The notes: generated by a model from the letters alone, not told the origin. A DNA stretch of 64,000 nucleotides from Dongia_B sp964406155 (GCA_964406155.1 CAYOQR010000025.1:1-64000); one strand, 5' to 3'; counted from the stretch's first letter, positions 16,946 to 26,396 are shown. Translations and numbers: made by a program.

Positions 16946-18277
16946 TTATGGCTGCGTTGCCGGCTGGGACGACGATCTGGTTCGGGTTGCTGCCGCATCC
17001 CACATCAGCCGAGGATCGAAGGTTTCTGCGGCGAACATGGTGAGGATAACCACGCCACAGAAGGCGACCGCGCCGATGCCTGGCTGGATGGTGATCACGC
17101 TGCCGAAGCGGACCAGGGCGCCGAGCAGGGCTTCCATGAAGATGTCGATCATCGACCATCGTCCGACCCAGCGGACGATGTAGTAAAGCCGGGTGCGATC
17201 CCGCAGCCAAGCCGAATGGCCGGTCTGGACGGTGATCAGCATGAAGGTCAAGCCGACCAACTTCAGCATCGGCACGGCGATGCTGGCGAAGAAAACCAGG
17301 GCGGCCAACGGATACATGCGCGAGGCGAGCAATTCCTCGACCCCGCCCATGATCGTACTGGGCGCCCCGGCACCGAGCTGCATCACCGTCAAGACGGGGT
17401 AATAATTCGCCGGAATATAGAGGATCGCGGCGGCAATGGTCAGCGCCCAGGTCCGCGACAGACTGCCTGGCTTTCGAACATGCAGGACGCTGCCGCACCG
17501 CTCGCAATGTGCGTGATCGCCCTGCGGCATATTGAGAAATCTGCAGGTTTCGCAACTGATGGCGCCGGCAAGATTGCCGTGGCGGCGATTGAGCCGGGAC
17601 GGATCGGCATTGGGGTCTCCGGCGCCCAACCTTTCCCAGATCATTTCCCGATCGAGTTTACTGTCGGCCCAGATGATGACGATCGTGAGCGCCATAAGCG
17701 CAAAGACACCGACATCCAGGGTGATCCGCACAAGATCGCCAAGCTTCACATAAGCGACAAAAACGCCGAGCACGAAAACTTCGATCATCGACCAGGGGCG
17801 CAGCTTCTCCGCCAGGACGAAAACCCGGCGCAGGTGACGCGGTGGCGTGGCGGCATGAAGCCCGATCAGGACATATAGGGTGCCGAACAGTTTACCCGCT
17901 GGCGCGAGGACGGTGACGAAAATCACTACGAGGGCAAGTTCGGCCATGCCGCGGTGTATCAATTCCTCCGGGCCGGAGAACAGACCGGCATGCAGCGTGA
18001 TGCCGGCCGTCTGCACGCTCATCAGCGTTGTCATGCACATGACCAGCAGCAGCACCGTCGCGGCAAGATTCAGCGCGATGGTATGCCCCAGCGGATGCGA
18101 GCCGACACTGAACAGAGTTATGTGGCAGCGGGCACATTGCGCACGCATGCCGGGCGCCAGAGCGGGGACGGTCTGGACCAGACCGCAGCCGTCGCATTCA
18201 CGAAGCTGAGGCGGCGCCGGCGACGGCTCATCCATCGATCCCGGAGGGGGCGGCTCCGGCGCGGAATGCCGCTTCAT
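16946..18277 (-). CDS. pqiA: PqiA-like inner-membrane protein
   Basis: The 443-residue protein contains two PqiA domains in tandem. Each opens with a rubredoxin-like Cys cluster: CDGCGLVQTVPAL...CARC near residues 27-50 and CETCRFLNMPQ...CERC in the middle. Each is followed by about four membrane helices. In Escherichia coli PqiA is the membrane partner of the PqiB MCE tube, which carries lipid across the periplasm. It overlaps pqiC by 4 bases and is the last gene of a pqiB-pqiC-pqiA operon, an order different from E. coli (A-B-C). Confidence 0.92.
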   Translation of the reverse strand: MKRHSAPEPPPPGSMDEPSPAPPQLRECDGCGLVQTVPALAPGMRAQCARCHITLFSVGSHPLGHTIALNLAATVLLLVMCMTTLMSVQTAGITLHAGLFSGPEELIHRGMAELALVVIFVTVLAPAGKLFGTLYVLIGLHAATPPRHLRRVFVLAEKLRPWSMIEVFVLGVFVAYVKLGDLVRITLDVGVFALMALTIVIIWADSKLDREMIWERLGAGDPNADPSRLNRRHGNLAGAISCETCRFLNMPQGDHAHCERCGSVLHVRKPGSLSRTWALTIAAAILYIPANYYPVLTVMQLGAGAPSTIMGGVEELLASRMYPLAALVFFASIAVPMLKLVGLTFMLITVQTGHSAWLRDRTRLYYIVRWVGRWSMIDIFMEALLGALVRFGSVITIQPGIGAVAFCGVVILTMFAAETFDPRLMWDAAATRTRSSSQPATQP

Positions 18278-18864
18278 CGCGCTGGTGGTCCCGCCAGGAT
18301 CATGGCGGCAAGTTTATCGGCGAGCTGACCGACGGCGGCGCTGATCGCCGCGACTTCCCCCCGCACGCCGGGTGCGGAGGGTGCCAAGCTGAACCGGACA
18401 CTCTGCAGGGCCGGCGCATTCTGATCCTTATAGGTCACACTGATCTGCGCCTGCAGGACCACTTGGCCCGCCGTATCCTGATCGAGCCGCAGAACGTTGA
18501 GATCGACCGTCGCATCCGGCGAAACGGTGATCGCGCCGCTTTCCGCAAGCACGGTGCTCTGCGGCAGGCGTTGGCCGAGCTCCTCGGTCAGGACCCGGCT
18601 CAGCATCGCCGGAAGCGGCTCGCCCCACCAGTCATTGGCGTAAATATCCAGTTTGTAGTTTTCCGACGAGCGGACGATTTCCTGTCGTTCCAGATAGCGT
18701 GCCAACCCGATCTGCTGCAGCACGATCACCTTCGGTCCGCCCTGCAGAGCGGAACCCGTCACCGGTGCGATGGTATAAAGATCGGGATTGGGCGATGCGC
18801 AGGCGGCGAGGGCGAGCATCAATCCCAAGCCGGCAATCCTGCAGATGTTTCGCATATCGATCAT
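18274..18864 (-). CDS. pqiC: PqiC-like outer-membrane lipoprotein
   Basis: The 196-residue protein is of the PqiC/ABC-type transport auxiliary lipoprotein family. The signal peptide ends in LALAAC (lipobox Cys near residue 22). The family block PDLYTIAPVTGS follows, then VIVLQQIGLARYLERQEIVRSSENYKLDIYAND and WWGEPLPAMLSRVLTEEL by pattern. It is known to form an octameric ring receiving the PqiB needle. It overlaps pqiB upstream and pqiA downstream by 4 bases each, so all three are translationally coupled. Confidence 0.92.
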   Translation of the reverse strand: MIDMRNICRIAGLGLMLALAACASPNPDLYTIAPVTGSALQGGPKVIVLQQIGLARYLERQEIVRSSENYKLDIYANDWWGEPLPAMLSRVLTEELGQRLPQSTVLAESGAITVSPDATVDLNVLRLDQDTAGQVVLQAQISVTYKDQNAPALQSVRFSLAPSAPGVRGEVAAISAAVGQLADKLAAMILAGPPAR

Positions 18865-20579
18865 TCCAATCCTCCGGCCGGCCGTCCCTTGATGAGCGCT
18901 TCGGGGTGTTGCGTCAGCATATCGGCAAGCGACCGGATCGAGCGAAGGGTTTCATTGAGTTGCGGGAGCAACCGCTGAAGGTCGCGGCTGAACTTGGTGT
19001 CGTTGCCATAACCATTATTCAATGAGACGAAAAGCTGATCGACGTTGCTCAGCGTCGTTTGCAGATTGGTCATGAGCTGCGGCAATTGCTTGAAGGCGGG
19101 CGCCGTGCCGGTATTGAGCTGATGAACAAAGTCATTGATCTTGGCGATCGCGCTGGAGAGGTCGGTCAGGGCCTGACGCATCTCGCCGCTGCCGGTCAAT
19201 TTGTTCACCGAACTCAGGATGCCATTCAGGTTCTGGCCGATTTGGGCAAAGGGAATGGCGTTCAATTTGTTGAGGAGATCGGCGGCAGAGGATTGCAGAC
19301 CGGACAGTCCGCTGCCTTCGCTGGTCGGCAGCACGATCGTGTCGCCCTGCATGGAAATGGTCGCCGGCGAAGCATTGGGCTCGAGCTCCAGCGCGACCGA
19401 CTGTTGCCCGGTCAGCAGATTGGTACTCTGCAGCGACGCCCGCATGCCGCGTTTTACCAATACCTCGGCCATGTCTATAGGGGACTGCATCTGGGCCTCG
19501 ATGCCGAGGACCCGCTCCGGTTCGACCTCATAATAAACCGGAGCAAGGATTGAGTCCGTGGCTGCATCATAGTGCAGGCCGACGCTGATAACATGTCCAA
19601 TGGTCAGGCCGTGGGTTGTCACTTCCGAGCCTGGACCCACGCCGCGCACCGAACCGGCAAAGTAGGAAACCGCCTGAATTTTGCGATTGTAAGAGGCCGC
19701 GTCCGCAGTCTTCTTATCGGGGAACAATGGGAAGACCTGATTGTCGGCGCTCGCTTTCGGATGGTCTTTATTGCCAGGCGTTTCGAACGCGATGCCGCCG
19801 AGGAGCAATGCGCGCAGCGATTCCAACTTAACTTCGACACCGGCGCTGCCGAGCTGCACGGATACACCGGATGCATTCCAGAAACGGGTCTGATCGCTGA
19901 CATAGGTGTCATAGGGCGCGCGTACGAAGGCGCGGATGGTTACACTCTTCGCCATGTCGGCGATGTCCCAGCCGAGCACCTCGCCGACTTCCAGGTCACG
20001 GAAGAAGATGGGTGACCCCACGGAAATCGCACCCAATTGATCGGCCTTGAGCAGGAAGGTATGGCCCGGCACATTGGCCTGCAGGACCGGCGGATCCTTG
20101 AGGCCGACGAAATCATGCTTCGGCTTGCCGCCATTCTGCGCCGGCAGCATGCCGACATAGGCGCCCGAAAGCAGCGTTTCGAGACCGGAGATGTTGCCGG
20201 CGAACAGCCGGGGCTTGACCACCCAGAACACGGTCTGGTCGGTCAGCAGAGGTTCCGCCTGCCGTGTGGTTTCGATCGTCACCAGCACATGCGAATTGTC
20301 GGGAGAGAGGCTGAAGCTCTGCACGGTGCCCAGCACGATGTTCTTGAACTTCAACTGCGACTGACCGGCCTGGAGCCCGTCTGCGCTTTCGAAGGAGATG
20401 GTGATCGTCGGCCCTTTCTTGGACCAGGTGTCCCAGGCGAGCCAAGCACCGATCGCGACGGCGACCAGAGGGATCAGCCAGATGATCGGGAAGCGCCGCG
20501 CCGGACGCATCCTTGCTTGGGGGATGGCGCCCCCGGGAGAATCCGGGGAAGGGGGTGAGGGCTCGATGATATCACTCAT
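18861..20579 (-). CDS. pqiB: PqiB-like MCE protein (three MCE domains)
   Basis: The 572-residue protein has a short cytosolic N terminus, a single TM helix (RFPIIWLIPLVAVAIGAWLAW, about 29-49) and three MCE/MlaD domains (near 50-140, 165-235, 295-385). A long C-terminal helical needle region follows (SAADLLNKLNAIPFAQIGQNL, SSVNKLTGSGEMRQALTDLS). MCE proteins stack into hexameric tubes that carry lipids between inner and outer membrane. AAGGAAGCCCT before the ATG supports the start. It heads the pqi operon. Confidence 0.94.
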   Translation of the reverse strand: MSDIIEPSPPSPDSPGGAIPQARMRPARRFPIIWLIPLVAVAIGAWLAWDTWSKKGPTITISFESADGLQAGQSQLKFKNIVLGTVQSFSLSPDNSHVLVTIETTRQAEPLLTDQTVFWVVKPRLFAGNISGLETLLSGAYVGMLPAQNGGKPKHDFVGLKDPPVLQANVPGHTFLLKADQLGAISVGSPIFFRDLEVGEVLGWDIADMAKSVTIRAFVRAPYDTYVSDQTRFWNASGVSVQLGSAGVEVKLESLRALLLGGIAFETPGNKDHPKASADNQVFPLFPDKKTADAASYNRKIQAVSYFAGSVRGVGPGSEVTTHGLTIGHVISVGLHYDAATDSILAPVYYEVEPERVLGIEAQMQSPIDMAEVLVKRGMRASLQSTNLLTGQQSVALELEPNASPATISMQGDTIVLPTSEGSGLSGLQSSAADLLNKLNAIPFAQIGQNLNGILSSVNKLTGSGEMRQALTDLSSAIAKINDFVHQLNTGTAPAFKQLPQLMTNLQTTLSNVDQLFVSLNNGYGNDTKFSRDLQRLLPQLNETLRSIRSLADMLTQHPEALIKGRPAGGLE

Positions 20580-20962
20580 AGGGCTTCCTTATGGGTGAGT
20601 CCCCTGTGGGATGCTTCTCTCTTTCGAGCGCATTCGCTTTTCTTGCGAATTAAACGGTCACGACGATTTTAGATAATTTCCCCAAATATCCTCACACCGG
20701 CGACGTCCTGTGCCGAGGCGATCAGTGACTAAACGATATCCGTCCTTCACTTCGCCTGCAACGCATCGGTTGTAATGGCACCGCTTACCCTCGATCTATC
20801 CTTGCTGTTTTCCACTATTTGTCAAAGCGTTCTGTCGGCAGGCGCATGAGACAACACCGATTAGGCGCGTTAAATCAATCACATGGATAAGGCGGTCAGA
20901 ACCGATGAAAGACGATGTTCGGCTTCGATCGAAGCAAGCCGTCGCCGACTCGCGATGGGATC
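20580..20962. other. Intergenic region upstream of pqiB
   Basis: These 383 bases must hold the pqi promoter and the end of the taurine operon. A small stem (TTCGC, A-rich loop, GCGAA) lies near 20638-20655 and the segment around 20665-20690 is AT-rich, as expected for a promoter. No RNA gene or credible small protein was found. Confidence 0.4.
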
Positions 20963-22408
20963 CTATCGGACGAGCCGGCTGAGGGAAGGCAGCGTGAAGG
21001 GCAGGATATCGGCCGAAGCCGACAGCGATGCCGGTTCTTGCACGGGTATTGCTAGAAGTTGCGCGGCCAGTTGTTCGCAGGCGATACGGATATCCGGCAC
21101 GGCGACGATTTCCCAGAGGGCGCCTTTGGTCAGCGGGCCGACGGCAAAGAGATCCGCATGCGCGGCACCGGCTGCGTCGATCACCGCACCGCTCCTGGCG
21201 ATATCGAGACCGAGACGCAGGGTATCGGCGCGGATGTGTCCGGCCTCCAGCAATTGCCGGATCAACGGACGGTCGATCTTGGCGAAGTCGCTTTGCAGGC
21301 CGGAGCAGTCGATGACACGTTCCACGACCAACGTGGCCGGCTCGCCATGCTTGGGCGTAAGCGCGACTTGAACGGCGCCGATACAGGGTTCGATCCGGCC
21401 GATCCGGGCGGCGGAGATCTGTAGCTGGCCGCGCCGCTGAGCTTCCTGGATACGGGCGAAAATCTTCGGCGCCGCGCGGTGGCGATGCACATCCCACCAG
21501 GGTCGGAGATGACGCAGGAAGCGTCTGCGTTCCGGTTCTGGCATCTCCAGCCACAGGCGCTGGGTCTGCGGCCGCAAGCCGTCGATCACCGCGCGCCAGT
21601 CGGTTCCCGTCTTGGCGGCTTCGGCGATGGTCGTGCGGACCTCGCGCACCAACCGGCGTAACGATCCGGCCGGGAGCGGGCCGGGGAAGGGATGAGGCTG
21701 CGCCACGGCACCATGCATGCGGGGCAGCAGGCCGCGTCGGGACACGGCATGGATTTTTCCCCGATGTCCTCGGTCCAGCAGCGAGACCACGGTATCGATC
21801 ATGGTGAGGCCGGTGCCGATCAGCAGGACCGCCGCATCGGGATCGAGCTTGGCCAAGGCGCGCTCGTCCCAGGGATCGCCGAAATAGCCCGGTTGCGAGC
21901 GGGCCGGCGGAAAATTGCCGACCGCCAGGGCGATCTGGTCCACGGGAAGTTGCCGGCCGACCGCCAATTCGACCGACCATTTGCCGTCCTGGCGATGCAA
22001 GGCGACAGCCTCGTCGGTAACCAGGAAGAGGTTGCGGTCATTGCCTTGGCGCCAGATGCGGTCACCGAGCAATTGCTGCACATAACGGCCGAACAGGCCG
22101 CGCGGCACGAAGCTGTTCGGCCCCGGATATTCGTCCAACGGACCGCGCGTCTCCGCCGGCAGGCTGCGCAGCCACTGCACGAAATGCCCGGGCTGATCGG
22201 AAAACGCGCTCATATTGCCGGCGCGCACATTCAGCAGATGATTGGAATTGCCGGTGGAATAAGCCAGACCGAGGCCGAAGCGCTGATTGCGCTCGATCAG
22301 CAGGATACGATCTTCCGGCGCGCAGCGCTTGAGAAGATGCAGGGCGAGAAGCGATCCGCTGAAACCGGCCCCGATAACGGCGATCGTGCGGCCTTGAGCT
22401 TGCGGCAT
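20963..22408 (-). CDS. FAD/NAD(P)-binding protein at the end of the tau operon
   Basis: The 481-residue flavoprotein is of the FAD-NAD(P)-binding class (PF13454 type). It has a dinucleotide motif TIAVIGAGFSGSLLALHLL at 8-26, NQRFGLGLAYSTGNSNHLLNVRAGNMSAF, and a second nucleotide motif AVLLIGTGLTMIDTVVSLLDRG. It lies 54 bases downstream of tauD on the same strand. Such proteins are not part of the classical tauABCD set. It might be an oxidoreductase or monooxygenase acting on sulfonates or on aldehydes made by TauD; that role is inference. Membership in the family is clear; the substrate is not. Confidence 0.85.
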   Translation of the reverse strand: MPQAQGRTIAVIGAGFSGSLLALHLLKRCAPEDRILLIERNQRFGLGLAYSTGNSNHLLNVRAGNMSAFSDQPGHFVQWLRSLPAETRGPLDEYPGPNSFVPRGLFGRYVQQLLGDRIWRQGNDRNLFLVTDEAVALHRQDGKWSVELAVGRQLPVDQIALAVGNFPPARSQPGYFGDPWDERALAKLDPDAAVLLIGTGLTMIDTVVSLLDRGHRGKIHAVSRRGLLPRMHGAVAQPHPFPGPLPAGSLRRLVREVRTTIAEAAKTGTDWRAVIDGLRPQTQRLWLEMPEPERRRFLRHLRPWWDVHRHRAAPKIFARIQEAQRRGQLQISAARIGRIEPCIGAVQVALTPKHGEPATLVVERVIDCSGLQSDFAKIDRPLIRQLLEAGHIRADTLRLGLDIARSGAVIDAAGAAHADLFAVGPLTKGALWEIVAVPDIRIACEQLAAQLLAIPVQEPASLSASADILPFTLPSLSRLVR

Positions 22409-22462
22409 CTCGATCTCCTGTCCTGGTTTGTCGTCAGTGGGGCAGATCGCCCCTGCCGGCGA

Positions 22463-23317
22463 TCAGACCGGCCGGTCGCCGATGATGGTGGCGCGATGCA
22501 TGACGCGGCGATGCGGCAGGTAATCCGCCAAGGCGTAATGCTGGGTGCAGCGATTGTCCCAGAAGGCGACGGCATTGGGCTTCCAGCGCCAGCGGATGGT
22601 GTATTCCGGCTTGGCGATATGGGCGAAGAGCAGATTGAGCATGGCGGTGCTTTCCGCCTTGCTCAGTTCCTTGATCCGCGTGGTGAAGCCCTCATTGACG
22701 AAAAGCCCCTTTTTACCGGTGATCGGATGGATGCGGACCACCGGATGGGTCATGGGTTTATGGGTCGCACGGGTCTTCAGCCAGCGCGCCTCGTCTTCCG
22801 GCGTCGTCGCATAGCGGTCGCGCGGGAAGGATTTCTCGAAATCGTGTTCCGCCGTCAGGCCGTCGAGCAGGCTGCGGAAGGCCGGCGACAGGCCTTCATA
22901 GGCGGCGATCATGTTTGACCAACTGGTGTCGCCGCCGACCGGGGGAAGCTGTCTGGCATAGAGGATGGCCCCCATGGGCGGCGTCTCGATGAAGGTGACG
23001 TCGGTATGCCAGTTGTCGTTATCCGGTGGATTGTCGTTATGGGTGTCGAGGATGATGATCTCTTCCGCGTCCTGCACCGTCGGATAGAGGGGATGGATGT
23101 GCAACTGGCCGAAGCGCGTGGCGAAGTCACGCTGTTGTTGCGGCGTCAGATGCTGATCCTCGAAGAAGATCACTTGATGGCTGAGCAGGGCCTGGGTGAT
23201 GCGCTCGATTGCGCGATCGTCGAGATCGGTGCCGAGATCGACATTGCCGATCAGCGCACCGATAGTCGGGCTCAGCGGGGTGACGGTGATGCGATCGGCG
23301 ACGGTCCGATTGCTCAT
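22463..23317 (-). CDS. tauD: Taurine dioxygenase (TauD/TfdA family)
   Basis: The 284-residue Fe(II)/2-oxoglutarate dioxygenase matches TauD in length. The His-X-Asp iron motif is visible in NDNWHTDVTFIETPPMGAIL, the distal His in WDNRCTQHYALADY, and the 2-oxoglutarate Arg just after it (PHRRVMHRATI). It converts taurine to sulfite and aminoacetaldehyde for sulfur supply. It lies 21 bases downstream of tauC in a tauABCD order, which supports taurine or a close sulfonate as substrate. Confidence 0.93.
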   Translation of the reverse strand: MSNRTVADRITVTPLSPTIGALIGNVDLGTDLDDRAIERITQALLSHQVIFFEDQHLTPQQQRDFATRFGQLHIHPLYPTVQDAEEIIILDTHNDNPPDNDNWHTDVTFIETPPMGAILYARQLPPVGGDTSWSNMIAAYEGLSPAFRSLLDGLTAEHDFEKSFPRDRYATTPEDEARWLKTRATHKPMTHPVVRIHPITGKKGLFVNEGFTTRIKELSKAESTAMLNLLFAHIAKPEYTIRWRWKPNAVAFWDNRCTQHYALADYLPHRRVMHRATIIGDRPV

Positions 23318-23338
23318 GATGGCATGCTCCCAATTCTC

Positions 23339-24205
23339 TCAGAGATGGCCCTTCCAGGGCGTCAGCAGGCGCTCGATCCCGCGAACCGCGAGTTCCAGCG
23401 TGAAGGCGATGACGGCGATCACCAGGATTCCCATCACCACGATATCGGTGACCAGGAATTGCGATGCCGATTGGATCATGAAACCGAGGCCGCGCGTGGC
23501 GGCGACCAGTTCGGCGGCAACCAGGGTGGACCAGCCGGCGCCGAGACCGATGCGGGTGCCGGTGAGGATTTCCGGCAGGGCATTGGGCAGGATCACCAGG
23601 CGCAGCACCTGGGTCCTGGTCGCGCCCATGGCCTGGGCAGCTCGGACACGATCGGTCGGCACCGCGCGAACACCGGCGGCGGTCGCGATGGCGATGGGGC
23701 CGAACATGGCGAGATAGATCAGCAGCACCTTGGAGAATTCGCCGATGCCGAACCAGATCACCACCAGCGGCAGATAAGCCAGCGGTGGGATCGGGCGGTA
23801 GAATTCGATCACCGGATCGAAGATGCCGCGCAGCACCGGGCTCAGGCCGAGACCGAAGCCGACCGGGACCGCCGTCACCAGGGCCGCGAGCAGGGCCAAG
23901 CCGATGCGGGCGAGGCTGGCAACGGTATGCTGCGCCAGTGTCGCATCGACGAAACCGTCCCGGGCAACCGCGACGAACTGGCCCAGCACCGCATCCGGGC
24001 TCGGCAGAAAAAGGGGCGGCACCAATTGCAACCTGCTGGCCAGCCACCAGAGAGCAGTCCAGCCAAGACTGGTCGTCAAGGCGATCCAGAGCGTCAGGTA
24101 GCGCGGATTGCGCCGGTTCTTTCGCACAGACGCGCTCTTGCGTCCGGTGGACCGGGGGTGTTGTGCCGCCGCCGATGGCAGCGCTTCCGTCGTGACATCG
24201 ACCAT
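23339..24205 (-). CDS. tauC: Taurine/sulfonate ABC permease
   Basis: From 24205 (MVDVTTEALPS) the protein is 288 residues with about six TM helices and the BPD-type loop ARAAQAMGATRTQVLRLVILPNALPEILTGTRIGLG by family pattern, the EAA motif that contacts the ATPase. GGAG is well placed before 24205; an ATG at 24217 overlapping the tauB stop (TGATG) is the alternative. It forms the transmembrane part of the taurine importer with TauA and TauB. Confidence 0.92.
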   Translation of the reverse strand: MVDVTTEALPSAAAQHPRSTGRKSASVRKNRRNPRYLTLWIALTTSLGWTALWWLASRLQLVPPLFLPSPDAVLGQFVAVARDGFVDATLAQHTVASLARIGLALLAALVTAVPVGFGLGLSPVLRGIFDPVIEFYRPIPPLAYLPLVVIWFGIGEFSKVLLIYLAMFGPIAIATAAGVRAVPTDRVRAAQAMGATRTQVLRLVILPNALPEILTGTRIGLGAGWSTLVAAELVAATRGLGFMIQSASQFLVTDIVVMGILVIAVIAFTLELAVRGIERLLTPWKGHL

Positions 24206-24216
24206 GAATCGCTCCA

Positions 24217-25110
24217 TCAATGCCGGGTCAAACTGGCGGCTGGTTTGTCGCCGCTGTGCCAAAGACTGTCAAGGTCGGGCCGATCTTTGCCGGGCCGGTC
24301 ATCGGTCATCAACTCGCCACTTCCCTGGCTTTCGAGGATCAGGCTCAGCACCTCCTCGCGGGTGGCGACGAAATGCGGGTCCGACTTGATGCTGCGGGCG
24401 CTTTCGCCGACCAGATACCGGCGGCTGAAATCGAGCGACCGGCGGGCGACGATGCGGCCCGGCCCCGGCGACATGACGACCAGTTGCGTCGCCATGAAGA
24501 CGGCTTCCTCGATCTCATGGGTGATCAGGAAGATGCCTTTATGGGTGCGGCCCCAGAGATCGAGGATCAGGGTCTGCATGCTCTGGCGCGTGATGGCGTC
24601 GAGCGCACCCAGGGGTTCGTCCATCAGCAGGACTTCCGGATCGTTGGCAAGGGCGCGGGCAAGGCCGACGCGCTGCTGCATACCGCCGGAAAGCGACCAG
24701 ATCGGCTGGTCCGCCACCTTGGTAAGGCCGACCAGGGCCAGCAGGGAGTCGACGCGGGCTTGGCGCTGCCGGGCGGGCCATCGCTTCAGGCGCAGGGAGA
24801 ATTCCACATTGCCGCGCACGCTGAGCCAGGGAAACAGCGCGTCGTTCTGAAAGACGACACCGCGATCCGCGGCCGGGCCGATGATCTCGTCACCCCGGAA
24901 GGTGGCACTGCCATCGGTCGGCGGCAGGAAGCCGGCCATGACATTCAGGAGCGTGGTCTTGCCGCAGCCCGAAGCGCCCAGGGCCACCACCAGTTCGCCG
25001 GCATCGACCCGCAGCGACACATCCTGCAATGCCTGGACGGGACGGTTGGCCTTGTCGCGATAGGCGACCGAGAGATGATCGATGGCGAGAAGCGGCATGG
25101 CGGCACTCAT
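24217..25110 (-). CDS. tauB: Taurine/sulfonate ABC ATPase
   Basis: About 297 residues. The nucleotide-binding motifs are in order: Walker A GASGCGKTTLLN, Q-loop VFQNDALFPWLSV, signature LSGGMQQRVGLARAL, Walker B VLLMDEPLGALD, and the switch His in FLITHEIEEAVF. A C-terminal extension (RSIKSDPHFVATREEVLSLIL) is typical of the SsuB/TauB group. The long frame could start at 25161, but family alignment favours 25110 (MSAAMPLLAIDHLSV) or the next Met. It energises uptake through TauC. Confidence 0.93.
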   Translation of the reverse strand: MSAAMPLLAIDHLSVAYRDKANRPVQALQDVSLRVDAGELVVALGASGCGKTTLLNVMAGFLPPTDGSATFRGDEIIGPAADRGVVFQNDALFPWLSVRGNVEFSLRLKRWPARQRQARVDSLLALVGLTKVADQPIWSLSGGMQQRVGLARALANDPEVLLMDEPLGALDAITRQSMQTLILDLWGRTHKGIFLITHEIEEAVFMATQLVVMSPGPGRIVARRSLDFSRRYLVGESARSIKSDPHFVATREEVLSLILESQGSGELMTDDRPGKDRPDLDSLWHSGDKPAASLTRH

Positions 25111-25202
25111 GGCGGTGATGAAAGGGGCAGCGATCGGGATAGATATGATTGACCGGGACACGATCCTCGACCGGTGATCGGGGATCGTGTCCGGCGACGT
25201 CG

Positions 25203-26207
25203 TCAGTTGGTGGCGATGGCCGACTTGACGAACCGGTCCGTGACATAGGGGGCATAGTCTGGCAGGGCCGCCGGCACCTTCTTCTGTTCGACCAGGAAGG
25301 TGGCCGTCTTGGTGATGGCCGTCACCGTGCCACCGCCCAGCAGCTCAGCCGAGGCCTGTTCCTGCAGCGGCGGGAAGTGGTTGCCGGCCAGCAGAGCGGG
25401 CAGTTCCTCGACCTTGGCGCCGCTCAACTGCGAGATCTTCTTCAGGTTCGCGGCATCGGCGGTCCAGGCCTTCGGGTCTTTGTTATAGGCGGCATAGGCC
25501 TCGCCGGTGACCTTCACGAAGGCGGTGACCACGTCGGGATGGGCCTTGGCGAAGTCCGTGCGGGCGATATAGGCGTCGAAAGTGGGGTCGCCCCATTTGC
25601 CGACCTCGGTCGAGGTCACCAGCACCTTGCCGCTTTCCTTGATCTTGCCGAGGGCCGGGTCCCAGACATAGGCGGCATCGATATCGCCCCGCGCCCAGGC
25701 GGCGGCGATTTCCGGCGGCCGGGTGTTGAGGATCTGCACCTTGCTGGCATCGATGTTCCAATGCTTCAGCGCGGCCAGCAGGCTGTAATGGGTGGTGGAG
25801 ACGAAGGGCACCGCGATCTTCTTGCCGACGAGATCCTCGGGCTTCGCGATGCCGGCGCCGTTGCGCACGACCAGGGCTTCGGATTCGCCGATCTGCGAAG
25901 CGATGAAGATCGTCTCGATCGGCAACTGCCGGCTGGCGGCGGCGGTGAGGGGGCTCGATCCGACATAGCCGATATCGACCGAACCGGAGGCGATGGCGGC
26001 GATCACGTCGGTGCCGGAATCGAATTTGCGCCAGTTGATCTTCCAGCCGGTGGCCTTTTCATACAGGCCGTCGACCTGGGCCACTTTCGCCGGATCCACA
26101 GTGGTCTGATAGGCGATGGTCAATTCGTTATCGGCGGCTGAAGCGGCGGTGGCGCCGATGGTCAGCAGGGCCGCGCCGGCCAGCAATTTCGAGAGGGTCT
26201 TTAACAT
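25203..26207 (-). CDS. tauA: Taurine-binding periplasmic protein
   Basis: This 334-residue substrate-binding protein has a Sec signal MLKTLSKLLAGAALLTIGATAASA. The mature protein starts ADNELTIAYQTTVDPAKVAQVDG, the TauA-type opening, followed by INWRKFDSGTDVIAAIASGSVDIGYVGSSPLTAA by family pattern. I start at 26207 because TTGGAG lies 6 bases before that ATG; the longer frame begins inside the ribosome binding site. It heads tauABCD. Upstream lie an unusual leader and a divergent LysR gene at 26771 that may control it. Confidence 0.93.
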   Translation of the reverse strand: MLKTLSKLLAGAALLTIGATAASAADNELTIAYQTTVDPAKVAQVDGLYEKATGWKINWRKFDSGTDVIAAIASGSVDIGYVGSSPLTAAASRQLPIETIFIASQIGESEALVVRNGAGIAKPEDLVGKKIAVPFVSTTHYSLLAALKHWNIDASKVQILNTRPPEIAAAWARGDIDAAYVWDPALGKIKESGKVLVTSTEVGKWGDPTFDAYIARTDFAKAHPDVVTAFVKVTGEAYAAYNKDPKAWTADAANLKKISQLSGAKVEELPALLAGNHFPPLQEQASAELLGGGTVTAITKTATFLVEQKKVPAALPDYAPYVTDRFVKSAIATN

Positions 26208-26286
26208 CTTCATCTCCAAGTCCCAGAAAGCTTTGACATTCCGCCGGAGACTGCGCGCGGCTCCTGGCTGGCTTGGAGATTAAATC

Positions 26287-26303
26287 TCTACTTAATGAGT
26301 AGA
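26287..26303. promoter_or_regulatory. Short dyad upstream of tauA
   Basis: TCTACT and AGTAGA flank TAATG, giving an interrupted palindrome about 80 bases upstream of the tauA start. A related sequence TTACTCATAAATT occurs at 26749-26761 just before the divergent LysR start. Both fit a LysR-type operator, but the assignment is tentative. Confidence 0.4.
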
Positions 26304-26318
26304 CAAACGAATGTTTCT

Positions 26319-26375
26319 TGCGGCGCCGCAAGTTTTTCTTGTGGCGGGTGCGCGACTTTAACTTGCGCCGCCGCA
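26319..26375 (-). repeat. Long inverted repeat in the tauA leader
   Basis: TGCGGCGCCGCAAGTT (26319-26334) and AACTTGCGCCGCCGCA (26360-26375) are inverted copies with 15 of 16 matches and a 25-base spacer. The first arm is also self-complementary (CTTGCGGC with GCCGCAAG at 26318-26333), so two exclusive folds are possible. On the plus strand that small palindrome is followed by TTTTTCTT, like a terminator. It separates the small ORF from tauA. Confidence 0.55.
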
Positions 26376-26396
26376 GGGCGAGATGGACTGGCCATG

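Noticed and set aside
20796..21980. 394-codon minus-strand frame overlapping the FAD protein
   Set aside because: The overlapping 481-residue frame has dinucleotide-binding motifs; this one is an Arg/Pro-rich shadow.
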